In this document: piece after piece, positions 21,535 to 29,365 of the stretch | How the letters are laid out: every line of letters begins with the position of its first letter | Position numbering within the stretch: position 1 is the stretch's first letter | Assembly (NCBI GenBank): GCA_029261655.1 | Contig: JAJDAY010000026.1 | Coordinates: forward strand, 62,001-126,000 | Direction: 5' to 3' | DNA: 64,000 bases | DNA from: Nitrospinaceae bacterium | GTDB taxonomy: Bacteria; Nitrospinota; Nitrospinia; Nitrospinales; VA-1 | Program-made: the position numbers and the translations under genes | Notes under the pieces: generated by a model | Database searches by the model: none | What the model saw: only the letters and a program-made list of their open reading frames with translations | What the model was told of the DNA's origin: nothing

Positions 21535-21557
21535 GGTAACCGGGGTAACCCGGTTAC
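21535..21557. promoter_or_regulatory. Candidate operator: GGTAACC palindromes upstream of the alpA-primase operon
   Basis: GTAACCGGG (21536-21544) and CCCGGTTAC (21549-21557) form a perfect 9-bp inverted repeat around GTAA. Within it GGTAACC occurs twice (21535 and 21544). More half-sites flank it: GTTACC at 21457, GTAACC at 21482 and AGTAAC at 21566. All lie in the 288-bp gap upstream of the leftward alpA-primase operon, the expected place for a repressor or activator site. Confidence 0.55.
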
Positions 21558-21663
21558 TGGTAAGCAGTAACTGAATAGTGGTAAGGAAATTAGATTATCG
21601 AAGGAAAATATATAGGTTTGGTACCCTTTTTATCAGAAAGGCTAAAAAAGGTGTCTTTATCTA

Positions 21664-22974
21664 TCAATCTAGTTGACCTTCTTCAGGAGAGGTATCATCC
21701 CCCCCGGGTCTTCCATAGGCAATATTGTCCTCTGGGGTTACTTGCTCCTCTTCAGGAGAAGTAATGTAGTCCACTTGGATGCCAAAATTTGTCTGATATT
21801 CCCCTATTCCTATGGACTTGAACGGATCAGAATCTATATCAAATAATTCCTTTAAATCCTTTCTCAATGCCGAGACATATTGTTTCAAATTATTTTTTTG
21901 TCCAGGCTCATCAAAATCTTCTTTACTGAAAGAGGTCCCTATAGCAAAAATACTAATAAGAAGATTAAATGATTTTCCTCGAGGAAGCTTAGATTTCCAT
22001 TTTTCTAAGGAAAATAGTTCTTGTTTATTATTGATCTTTACCCTTATTTGTCCTGCATCTGTTATAGAAAATTTTACTTTATCCCAAGAGGTCCCATCTG
22101 GGGCAGGGAAAAAGCTTATTTTCTCTTTATATTGTTTTTCTTCTGCGGATAAAATTTCAGCATTTTCCTCTTTAGCCCTAATCTTTTCCTCTAATTTAAC
22201 GTGGTCAAAAAGCTCTTCAACCCACTCCAGGATGTCAATTCCATTTTTCATTAACCACCCAAATACTGGTTCGCTCCATATAAAATTTACAACATTAATT
22301 GGCTTCAAGGGGGTTTCCAAGTCTTTTTTTTCTTGAATTGGAGTGATGGAAATTAATTTATTCGCTTGGATGTGGGATTTTACAAGTTTTATGAAGTTTC
22401 CAATAATTTGATTATCTACTTTTTCATTTTCCTCATATCGTTCACCAAAAATTATTCTTATTAAATCTTTAAGAGTCCATGCAGGACATATTTTTAATAA
22501 ATCTAAATAAGAGCTAGGATTTATTTCCCTCCCCATTTTCAAAAAATCTTCTGATAATTTAACTGCCTTATCACCTTCAAGTAGCAAATACCAAGGATCA
22601 TTTTTTGGAATATCCAATGCTAAATGCAATTCATGAGCAAAACTATAGGCTTGTTTAGCCGAAACTTGGGTGTTGAAAAACTTATCCTCAAGGGAGGTTT
22701 CTGGTTTAAACGTGGATTCAAAAGTACGTAACGTTTTAGGGAGAGGGTCTTCAAATCCAAATGGATAGGACTCAATACCGTTATTATCAACCGTATCGAA
22801 AAATAAACTCATAAAACCTCTATTAGGGTTAATTTCTTTATCGTATTTAATAGATTTTTTGTTAAAAACCAATCTAAAAAATTCGAGAATAGTCCAATAT
22901 CTACATCTTGCAAACTGATAATATTCTTCTCCTGCAAAGCCCCCATCAATGTTTTCCGTTTCTCGTTCAATCAT
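21664..22974 (-). CDS. Unknown element-encoded protein, 436 aa
   Basis: Not recognised. Soluble and charged, with no membrane segment. The region about 285-405 has the feel of a winged-helix unit (KVKFSITDAGQIRVKINN, then KQYVSALRKDLKELF), like the DNA-binding end of some regulators. The extreme C-terminus is acidic with repeated TSPEEEQ, TPEDN and TSPEEGQ. AT-rich codons match the neighbouring integrase, so it belongs to the mobile element. It lies between integrase and alpA, all leftward. A regulator or accessory replication protein is inference. Confidence 0.65.
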   Translation of the reverse strand: MIERETENIDGGFAGEEYYQFARCRYWTILEFFRLVFNKKSIKYDKEINPNRGFMSLFFDTVDNNGIESYPFGFEDPLPKTLRTFESTFKPETSLEDKFFNTQVSAKQAYSFAHELHLALDIPKNDPWYLLLEGDKAVKLSEDFLKMGREINPSSYLDLLKICPAWTLKDLIRIIFGERYEENEKVDNQIIGNFIKLVKSHIQANKLISITPIQEKKDLETPLKPINVVNFIWSEPVFGWLMKNGIDILEWVEELFDHVKLEEKIRAKEENAEILSAEEKQYKEKISFFPAPDGTSWDKVKFSITDAGQIRVKINNKQELFSLEKWKSKLPRGKSFNLLISIFAIGTSFSKEDFDEPGQKNNLKQYVSALRKDLKELFDIDSDPFKSIGIGEYQTNFGIQVDYITSPEEEQVTPEDNIAYGRPGGDDTSPEEGQLD

Positions 22975-23086
22975 AAAAATGCATCCCTTCCATTGCCCTT
23001 CAAAGTAGCGTCAGACTAGGCCGGAGAAGGTGCCCTAATTTTCGGGTGTACGACCCCATGCCCGGTTCAATTACAAACCAAATTGC

Positions 23087-24274
23087 CTATTTTTTCGCCT
23101 TTTTCTCATTAATAATTAACTCCAATTTGCGACCCCAAGCTTCTAATGCTTTCTTCTTTTCGTCATCGTAGGTATACCGATCATAAATTTTAGTTGTTCC
23201 ACTCTCACTATGATTTAAAATTTTGCTTACTATAAGCCTTTGGAAACCTAGTGCCGTCATCATTGTAGCTGCTGTTCGTCTCAAGTCGTGTGGGGTAAAA
23301 TGCTCTAACCCTATATCTTTTTGGATTTTTCTTAATGCCTTGGTAGTTGCCCTAGAATCGATCGGCCCATCTCTCCTAGTAGATGGAAAAAGAAAACCAG
23401 ACTTCTTTGAGTTTTTTCTTATTTCTTTAAGAATTTTCTTCGCCAAATTATTTAAGGGAACCCTATGTCTAATTCCATTCTTGGTTCTTTCAGGGGGGAT
23501 ATCCCACCAGCCTTTTTTTAAATCAAGTTCTTTCCATTCAGCGCTGACAACCTCCCCCCTTCTCTGAGCCGTGGACAACATAAGCTTTAAGGCGAGTATA
23601 TTTGAAATGGACATTTTGGATTTTTCCAATTCATTCCAGAATTTCTTAATTTCCGGTTCATCCAAAACTCTGTCCCGTTCTTTCTTTTCGGCGGGCATGG
23701 CGATGGCTACACTTGGCGAAGTATCCAAAATGTCCCTTGAAACAGCAAAATTAAACATCTTGGAAATGACATTCAACGTCCGGTTGGCCATTCCCGGCGA
23801 TCCCCTATCCACAATCTGGTCCAAGATTAAAATAATGTCACGCCTTCTTATCTCCCTAGCCTTTTTCTTTCCTATTAATGGAATCACTTCTTTATGCAAA
23901 CATCTTTCATCCTCTCGCCACGTCTTTTTTCTGGGCTTCGACCACTTTTCAATGAATTCCTCGGAGAGGTCAAATACCGTGTACGACTCACGGTGTGCAA
24001 TTTTTTCTTGAATTTTTTGTTTCCCCGGATCAATACCCTGCCCTACTTTGTCTCTTGCTTTGGTGGCTTCTGTTCGAGCACCTGCTAAAGATTTTGTTGG
24101 ATATTTACCAATAGTATAAATTCTATTCTTCCCATCGAACCTATATTCAAGGAAAAAAGTAATTCTTCCAGAGGGTTCAACACGAACTCCAAGCCCTTTC
24201 CCCGCAGTTTCATAAACCACGTATCGTTTATCTTTTGGCTTCAAAGCTTTAATTGAGGTATTTGTGAATTTCAT
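23087..24274 (-). CDS. int: P4-type tyrosine recombinase (integrase)
   Basis: Protein of 395 aa. An N-terminal DUF4102 arm-binding domain (about 1-85, KALKPKDKRYVVYE and GLGVRV) precedes the SAM-like core-binding domain (about 95-180) and the catalytic domain. Catalytic residues are visible: Arg in STAQRRGE, His-x-x-Arg in HDLRR, His in LNHSE, and the nucleophile Tyr in TKIYDRYTYDD. P4-type integrases usually insert into tRNA 3' ends, and the 3' portion of a tRNA-Pro gene lies 176 bp from its start codon. Reads away from that site. Confidence 0.93.
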   Translation of the reverse strand: MKFTNTSIKALKPKDKRYVVYETAGKGLGVRVEPSGRITFFLEYRFDGKNRIYTIGKYPTKSLAGARTEATKARDKVGQGIDPGKQKIQEKIAHRESYTVFDLSEEFIEKWSKPRKKTWREDERCLHKEVIPLIGKKKAREIRRRDIILILDQIVDRGSPGMANRTLNVISKMFNFAVSRDILDTSPSVAIAMPAEKKERDRVLDEPEIKKFWNELEKSKMSISNILALKLMLSTAQRRGEVVSAEWKELDLKKGWWDIPPERTKNGIRHRVPLNNLAKKILKEIRKNSKKSGFLFPSTRRDGPIDSRATTKALRKIQKDIGLEHFTPHDLRRTAATMMTALGFQRLIVSKILNHSESGTTKIYDRYTYDDEKKKALEAWGRKLELIINEKKAKK

Positions 24275-24297
24275 TATTTTTGAAGGGTCTTCAAAAT

Positions 24298-24326
24298 TGC
24301 CTATATAGATTTATATCATATAGGCA
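24298..24326. promoter_or_regulatory. Perfect 9-bp inverted repeat upstream of int
   Basis: TGCCTATAT (24298-24306) and ATATAGGCA (24318-24326) are separated by 11 bp. It lies 24-52 bp upstream of the integrase start codon, between the gene and the attachment core. It may be an operator of int or an arm-type site for the recombinase or excisionase. Confidence 0.5.
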
Positions 24327-24449
24327 TTATAATGAAATACCAAGAAAAGGCAAGACACACAATGAACCAAATAACCTCTTTTATTTACTTATATTTATAA
24401 AAAAAAAGATGGCCATGAAACTTGATGAAATGGTAAGAACTGCAAATAT

Positions 24450-24501
24450 CACTTCGTTCGGGACGAAGGGGTCGGAAGTTCAAATCTTCTCATCCCGACC
24501 A
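24450..24501 (+). other. Attachment core: 3' part of a tRNA-Pro(CGG) gene
   Basis: These 52 bp fold as the anticodon arm, variable loop, T arm and acceptor 3' strand of a tRNA. The anticodon stem is CTTCG/CGAAG (24452-24456 and 24464-24468), the loop is TTCGGGA with anticodon CGG and G37, the T stem is GGAAG/CTTCT around TTCAAAT, then CATCCCG, A and CCA. The sequence matches the canonical proline tRNA. Upstream of 24450 there is no D arm or 5' acceptor strand, so this is not a working tRNA but the duplicated core left by integration. The right boundary of the integrase-bearing element is therefore here. Confidence 0.88.
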
Positions 24502-24614
24502 TTTATTCCTAACAAACCTTGGCCGGTATTATATTGCGAGTTAGGCTGTGATTAACATCTATGGATGTTGATACTCAAATCGCGTATCCAGCCTCATCAA
24601 ACTTTTGGCTCCTG

Positions 24615-25025
24615 ATGGCAAAAATACTTTCGAGAAATCAACTTGGTTTCGTTCTATTGAGATTGAGGTATAGATCTTTTTTGGGATTATTTCTAGTATT
24701 GAGCTTATTAATATTATCGGGTTGTGAGGGAGGAAATAATACCGTGTCTGACACTCCAGAAAATACGCCGGAATATATTTCCGACAACTGGTATCTCAAG
24801 GATGTGATTCCAGATGATGAGCTTAAGGCCCAAAATTTTGAAGTCCCCCGGACCACTCGGGATTTTGTAAATTACATACAAAAAAATGGCCGTGAGGAAG
24901 AAAAAGAAGCGCTGTTGACAGCTGAAGCTGATTTCACTCATAAGGTTCTGGAGCTTGTTCAAACCATCAGAAAAAGAAAAGATGATTCTCCCGCCTCAGA
25001 TGAGTCATCTACAGGAAAAGAATAG
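24615..25025 (+). CDS. Lipoprotein, unknown function
   Basis: Protein of about 136 aa, or shorter. A hydrophobic stretch ends in a lipobox (LLILSGC) followed by a Thr/Asn/Glu-rich linker and a mostly helical, charged mature part. Starts are uncertain: ATG 24615 gives a long N-region, TTG 24657 or 24663 would give a typical 20-23 residue signal, and ATG 24561 is also open. It is the first gene right of the tRNA-Pro core. A hairpin-forming stretch with GTGGG/CCCAC lies after it (near 25050). Confidence 0.5.
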   Translation: MAKILSRNQLGFVLLRLRYRSFLGLFLVLSLLILSGCEGGNNTVSDTPENTPEYISDNWYLKDVIPDDELKAQNFEVPRTTRDFVNYIQKNGREEEKEALLTAEADFTHKVLELVQTIRKRKDDSPASDESSTGKE

Positions 25026-25088
25026 AACCCGGTTCTATATGCCTGAGAAACGAGTGGGGTGCGATCCCACCGACTCAAATACCTCAAA

Positions 25089-25814
25089 CTAAAACCTTAA
25101 ATCGTCTGCTATCTGAGGGTTGTCTATAAATTTATTGCGGTTGCCCTGCAATTCTTCAATGATTCCATTGCGGCGTATTTCCATTTTATCCGGCGGGTCC
25201 TGACGGTGCCACTTGTAAAGCAATTTACCCAGGCTGGGCCGGATGGCTATCCCGTACTCGGCATGCATATAAAACATCGCTCGGGCGATTTCCCCCCGGA
25301 CGTGAACCCTGGGCTCGACCAGCTTTTTACCGGCATCCACTTCAAAATCACATTTTCCGTAGTTCCTCTTTTCTCCGGAAATGTCCCCAAAAGGGAAACT
25401 GCCGCGAACCTTATTGATTGATACCAGGGCAGGATACAAATTGTGGAGATCACCTTCAATTTGATTGAACTGCGAATTGCTATCCCGGCATTCTTTTCTA
25501 GTGCCGCATTTCAGAGAATAGGTGACCCAGGACATTGGAAGAACATGTTCCACATTTATGTTCTTTCCCTTTCTAGCCCCAAATCGCTCGCCGCAATAAA
25601 GCGTTTCTCCGCCATCGGAATATACCCGGGACCAAAGAAGACGCCGGGCGGTTTCGTAATCTTGAACTTTTTCTTGAGTATTTTTCTGCTCATCCAGCCC
25701 TGAACGGGTGAAATAAAGGAAACCCAATATCAGCAATACAAAAATCCATTGAAGGACCGTCCTACTTTTTCCCGCCCCAATCTTTGACAGGAAATGGCTC
25801 TTTTTAAGCATCAT
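25089..25814 (-). CDS. EndA/NucM-family endonuclease I
   Basis: Protein of 241 aa. A membrane or signal segment at about 21-38 precedes a mature nuclease with the beta-beta-alpha-Me motif NVEHVLPMSW (catalytic His) and EGDLHNLYPA, plus a conserved region near FPFGD and several cysteines. Family members cut DNA non-specifically outside the cytoplasm for nutrient use or DNA uptake. The first ATG directly abuts the stop codon of a 55-aa frame upstream, so the two are probably coupled. Confidence 0.85.
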   Translation of the reverse strand: MMLKKSHFLSKIGAGKSRTVLQWIFVLLILGFLYFTRSGLDEQKNTQEKVQDYETARRLLWSRVYSDGGETLYCGERFGARKGKNINVEHVLPMSWVTYSLKCGTRKECRDSNSQFNQIEGDLHNLYPALVSINKVRGSFPFGDISGEKRNYGKCDFEVDAGKKLVEPRVHVRGEIARAMFYMHAEYGIAIRPSLGKLLYKWHRQDPPDKMEIRRNGIIEELQGNRNKFIDNPQIADDLRF

Positions 25815-25982
25815 TCACTCCAGCCTTGATTCAGAGTTTCCGGCCACGTCATCAGGGGGGATATCCTTTGGATTAACACATCTCCATTGGAAAGTATCGG
25901 GCTCGACCTCAGTTAATTTGAAGGTGATGCCGTTGATGGATGTTTCTGTTTTCTTGCCTGGTTCGATGTGCCGGGTGGACAT
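25815..25982 (-). CDS. Small protein, 55 aa, coupled to the endonuclease
   Basis: Not recognised. An acidic frame running from ATG at 25982 to TGA at 25815-25817, which abuts the endonuclease ATG with no gap. The residues (HIEPGKKTETSINGITFKLTEVEP) read like a compact beta-rich domain rather than random sequence, and a WRC pair sits in the middle. No signal peptide, so it would stay inside. The upstream binding site is weak. Could be an immunity or regulatory partner of the nuclease; that is speculation from position. Confidence 0.5.
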   Translation of the reverse strand: MSTRHIEPGKKTETSINGITFKLTEVEPDTFQWRCVNPKDIPPDDVAGNSESRLE

Positions 25983-26062
25983 ATAATTCTACATGCATAA
26001 GACAGGGGTAAATTATGCATTCGTAAGTAAATATAAATAGCTTGAGCTTTAGAGCTATAAAA

Positions 26063-26695
26063 CTATTCATCTAAAAGTTTTCTTTTCTGTTCTTCAAATT
26101 CATCTTCAGTCAAAATTCCCTTCTCCTTTAATTCCACAAGTTTATTTATCTCATCAGCAACACTGGCAGAATCAGTTTTATTGACCAAATCAGGTGTTTT
26201 TCCCTGAAGATAATTACGTTCATATTCTTTCACTGCTTGCTGAACATTCTTTTTAAGCACAAGTGGATCATCAATATTATGGAAGCTTTCACTGCCCATT
26301 CCAGTCCCGGACACTAAAATAGTTCCATAGCCCAAAATCCGCCCCGCAATAGATTGATCAACCTGGAAGCTTTCTACTTTGTTGAGCAACAATTCAAAGG
26401 TGTTTCTCTTGATGAAGCCAATTTTAATCATTACTCTCTGATTGGTAACACCAAATTCTGAGGTGAGAAAGGCTATTAGAGACGATAGTCCACTGAATAT
26501 GGCAACTAATATGATCACTAAGCCTGCATAGTTCAAAATACTTTTAAGGTTTTCATCTTGTCCGATGCCAGAAAACAAAAAACTAATTCCCGCTGCTGTA
26601 AATAGAAGCAGAGGCCCAAAAAATGTTATCCAATGAAGTTTTGCTCTATAGGTTATCTCTTCATTCTGCAAAAGATTTTTGTCAATATAACTCAT
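26063..26695 (-). CDS. Membrane protein with bacterial PH domain and SHOCT tail
   Basis: Protein of 210 aa. Two membrane helices (about 24-44 and 54-77) are followed by a bPH2-type domain (FGVTNQRVMIKIGF, then KVESFQVDQSIAGRILGYG). A short C-terminal SHOCT motif (INKLVELKEKGILTEDEFEEQKRKLL) is interrupted only by my shortening: key residues are the GILTEDEF core. SHOCT tails occur on many envelope proteins and mediate oligomer contacts. Function unknown. Confidence 0.8.
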   Translation of the reverse strand: MSYIDKNLLQNEEITYRAKLHWITFFGPLLLFTAAGISFLFSGIGQDENLKSILNYAGLVIILVAIFSGLSSLIAFLTSEFGVTNQRVMIKIGFIKRNTFELLLNKVESFQVDQSIAGRILGYGTILVSGTGMGSESFHNIDDPLVLKKNVQQAVKEYERNYLQGKTPDLVNKTDSASVADEINKLVELKEKGILTEDEFEEQKRKLLDE

Positions 26696-26744
26696 GCTAT
26701 CTCCAAAAAATATTACTACGGACGAGAAAAGTCACTCACACCAT

Positions 26745-27140
26745 TCAAGGCAACACCATCGTTATATTTGCTAACTTCAATTCTTTAAACTCGCCCACCG
26801 GCAAATCAAAGGAAACGCAGAGCAATAAATAACATTGAATTTTAATTGGTCCACCATATTTCGGTGTAAGTGCGACCTTAGCCGTCGAGGCTTCATCATA
26901 ATGCACTTTTATCAGATGGACTTTATTACGTTCAAGCTTAAGGATGGCTGGGGAGGTATAGGTTGCTCCAGGCTGAGAATCCAGGCTTAATACTGCGGTG
27001 TGGGGGATCGTATCAATGGCCACGTCCTGAGTGGGACCGTCAAGCATGCCTGCGCATCCGTGAAAAACAATAGAAATACTTAAAACAATAATGACAATTT
27101 GAAAATATTTTGAGTTCGGCAATTCAGGCATGATAGCCAC
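26745..27140 (-). CDS. Lipoprotein, unknown function
   Basis: Protein of 131 aa, or 128 aa if it starts at the second Met. A signal with lipobox VFHGC is followed by a beta-rich mature domain of about 100 residues that resembles small PEGA-like or cell-surface domains (VLSLDSQPGATYTSPAILKL is the repeat-like core). It reads in the same direction as the PH-SHOCT gene, 49 bp away. No catalytic motif is seen. Confidence 0.55.
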   Translation of the reverse strand: MAIMPELPNSKYFQIVIIVLSISIVFHGCAGMLDGPTQDVAIDTIPHTAVLSLDSQPGATYTSPAILKLERNKVHLIKVHYDEASTAKVALTPKYGGPIKIQCYLLLCVSFDLPVGEFKELKLANITMVLP

Positions 27141-27215
27141 CTTCGAGGTATTGGGATGACTTAATTTAATTCAGGATAGATGTATTGTCAAATTAGGCGT
27201 GGGTTGCGGAAGGGG

Positions 27216-27371
27216 TCATCTATAGTAAAAGTACGCGGCCAGAACACATAATATTGTAGAAACAAAAATAAATGGCAATAATATGACTCGGCCTTTGCCC
27301 ATGATCAGTCCAATTATAGCCAACGATGAGACAACCTGAAAGATTCGTTCAATTATTTCAAGGGGCTCCAT
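27216..27371 (-). CDS. Small membrane protein, 51 aa
   Basis: A frame from ATG 27371 to TGA 27216-27218 encodes two hydrophobic helices (about 11-24 and 29-48) separated by the short basic turn MGKGR and ending in YFYYR. AAGG lies about 8 bp before the start. The pattern of hydrophobic and charged residues is what a real small membrane protein would show. It lies in an otherwise gene-poor 650-bp gap. Unknown function. Confidence 0.5.
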   Translation of the reverse strand: MEPLEIIERIFQVVSSLAIIGLIMGKGRVILLPFIFVSTILCVLAAYFYYR

Positions 27372-27429
27372 GTCTATACCTTAATCTCTGATCGACTTGA
27401 TTTTTTGAGGAAATTAACAATACAACAGT

Positions 27430-27558
27430 TCATCCCACTGGATAGTATACCGTGGCGAACGCGCCCCGCAACGCATACTTCACTTCGATCTCGAACATAC
27501 AGGCCCGCTCCATCTCCCGGTCCGAAAGGTTGCAATGGAATTGTAAAATAGTAGCCAT
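27430..27558 (-). pseudogene. IS1182-like transposase remnant (DUF772 fragment)
   Basis: A 42-codon frame with ILQFHCNLSDREMERAC, resembling the NLSDRE helix in the N-terminal DUF772 region of IS1182/IS5-type transposases, and the adjacent VKYALRGAF, which matches the KYALGL block of those proteins. It ends early and no catalytic region is found nearby. GC content is higher than in the surroundings. I take it as the relic of an insertion sequence. Confidence 0.45.
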
Positions 27559-27789
27559 CGCCTACAACGCAGAGGGTATTGTCAAAATAGTTTATTAATT
27601 TCGCTCGGATGAAAGTTTCAAACTTTTCAAATTCCCTATCATGGGGTAGGAATTATTTTTGCTAAGATTTTCAATATTCAACAAGCGAAATCACAGATAT
27701 CTGTGATTGAACTGGTATTGCCTTTAGCTTTAAGGACTTATATCTTAGTTGAGTCGTCAGTGAGGTAACTTGATTTTCCCAGAGGTGAT

Positions 27790-28542
27790 ATGAATAGTTT
27801 ATTTAAACAAGATTGGGATGGTTTAGCAGGGATAATTGCAGCGGTTTCAGCAATCATTTTGCATTTATTCCATGTGGTGGATTCCGGAATTTTATTAAGT
27901 GTCACGGTAGCCCTTGTTTCCTTAATTTTCATTCGAGGTTTACGGCGGGATCACAGGATGGAACGCATCGAAGAAAGCCTATTGAAAACGCAGAAAACAT
28001 TAAATAAATTTCACGCAACACTTGTTCCATCAGAAGTTCAACTTGTAGGTCCTGAGAATTTACGCGATGTTACCCATGAATTTTCGACTAAAGCCCGTGG
28101 AGAAATGATCTGGTTTAATGTTTCCCCATTGATGTTCCGACGGCAAGAAGTTTTTGACTCGTTTCTGCGCCCAGCGATTGAAAATTCACAGGTAGATTCA
28201 ATCCAATTTATTTTTGATGAAAGCAAGCGTTCTCTATGGGAAAGCGAACTAGTCTCCAAAATAGAGGCGTTACCGAAAAACGAAAAAATAAAAGAACCCT
28301 ACTGGTCCACAATTGAAGATAATGTGTCCATAATCGCATCAAATATTAGGCAAGAAAAACTGACGGAATGTTTGGTGAGTATCTGGAGTGAGCCCTTTAT
28401 GTTGAATATCGTCGAACATCAAATTCCCCGTTATATCTTCCATGTTTTTCCTAAATCCGAGCTATTGGGCCGGTTGATAGATCTCATTCGCCAACATCAA
28501 TTTCGATTGTCTTCCCAGACCTTATTAGAACAAAGTGCTTGA
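27790..28542 (+). CDS. Membrane-anchored protein, 250 aa, unknown
   Basis: Not recognised. Two N-terminal membrane helices (about 10-30 and 32-50) are followed by a short coiled region (RMERIEESLLKTQKTLNKF) and a cytoplasmic domain of about 170 residues. This domain has alternating strands and helices (GEMIWFNVSPLMF, IQFIFDESKR, VSIIASNIRQ, RYIFHVFP) reminiscent of phospholipase-D-like folds, but no HxK motif is present. AGAGGTGAT is directly before the start. It stands alone between leftward genes. Confidence 0.6.
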   Translation: MNSLFKQDWDGLAGIIAAVSAIILHLFHVVDSGILLSVTVALVSLIFIRGLRRDHRMERIEESLLKTQKTLNKFHATLVPSEVQLVGPENLRDVTHEFSTKARGEMIWFNVSPLMFRRQEVFDSFLRPAIENSQVDSIQFIFDESKRSLWESELVSKIEALPKNEKIKEPYWSTIEDNVSIIASNIRQEKLTECLVSIWSEPFMLNIVEHQIPRYIFHVFPKSELLGRLIDLIRQHQFRLSSQTLLEQSA

Positions 28543-28557
28543 AAAAAAGCGAGAGTG

Positions 28558-28950
28558 TCATTCTTCTTGGTCATGCAATTCACGGTAATAATTTTCTAAA
28601 TCTTTTGACGATAAAACCCCTATGATTTGATCTTTATCTGTTACAACAAGATGACGGATTCTATTGTTTTCCATGAGTCTACTTGCCAATGCCATAGAAT
28701 CAACTTTATCGACTGTGACTATAGTTTTGGTCATTGCAGTATGAACTCTTTCAGAGATTATTGATCCATCTCCCCTTACTATCTTGCGAAACCAGTCCGC
28801 TTTAGTAAATATCCCCGCCCATTCACCATTTTCTTGTATTAAAATAGAATTAATATTATTTTCCAGCATTATTTCCATAGCCTCATGCCCTAATGTGTCA
28901 TGACCTGTGGAAATAACCGGACTGCTCATAAAAGAACCAATCGAAGCCAT
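28558..28950 (-). CDS. Tandem CBS-domain protein
   Basis: Protein of 130 aa with two CBS domains (about 5-60 and 70-125). Typical pieces are VISTGHDTLGHEAMEIM with INSILIQENGEWAGIFTKAD, and IRHLVVTDKDQIIGVLSSKDL. The start at 28950 is preferred because GGGGGG lies 4 bp upstream. An upstream in-frame ATG at 28962 precedes that site. It is a second copy of the architecture at 15302, with low similarity. A strong hairpin lies 26 bp upstream of the start. Confidence 0.82.
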   Translation of the reverse strand: MASIGSFMSSPVISTGHDTLGHEAMEIMLENNINSILIQENGEWAGIFTKADWFRKIVRGDGSIISERVHTAMTKTIVTVDKVDSMALASRLMENNRIRHLVVTDKDQIIGVLSSKDLENYYRELHDQEE

Positions 28951-28975
28951 CAAACCCCCCATTTAGAATTTTATA

Positions 28976-29009
28976 GGGGATGCTGATGCATCCTGCATCA
29001 AACATCCCC
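28976..29009. other. Stem-loop in the leader of the CBS gene
   Basis: GGGGATG (28976-28982) pairs with CATCCCC (29003-29009) and GATGCA (28985-28990) with TGCATC (28994-28999), giving 13 base pairs with an internal loop and a 3-nt top. It would sit in the 5' leader of the leftward CBS gene. No run of T follows on that strand, so it is not a simple terminator. The remaining gap up to 29365 holds no convincing gene; one 77-codon frame across it lacks any feature of a real protein. Confidence 0.55.
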
Positions 29010-29365
29010 CTTTACCATTCCTCTCACAATACTTATCGTAAAATACAAATAAAACTTTTAGATATAAATACTTACAATCCAAATGCCTTGTTTTTTCCTT
29101 AGTTAGTTTGGATGGAAACCTTAGGGGCCTGGTTATTCTTTCTGCGACGGACATGTGCAGGACACGTTCGGCAATTTTCCGAAAGTTGTGCCACATTTTC
29201 CCTTCGTATTATAATCATTGATCAGAAAATTCGTCTGATTACAAATACCGCTACATCGGAGTTTGACCTGCAGGCTGTTAACCACTGCGTATGACAGGTT
29301 TGGAGGGTCTTTAAATTGATTTGGCAAGTCAGGTTTCGGTTAGAGAGCAAGGAGAAGGGATTGTA

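Noticed and set aside
24400-24501. Complete functional tRNA gene
   Set aside because: Only the anticodon arm to CCA is present; upstream sequence cannot form a D arm or the 5' acceptor strand.
25045-25075. tRNA-like T arm (GTGGG, 7-nt loop, CCCAC) after the lipoprotein gene
   Set aside because: Only one arm is present, the loop deviates from TTCRANN, and no acceptor or anticodon arm can be drawn. A plain stem-loop is as likely.
28963-29196. 77-codon frame on the minus strand upstream of the CBS gene
   Set aside because: It runs through the leader hairpin, lacks a binding site and has no protein-like features.
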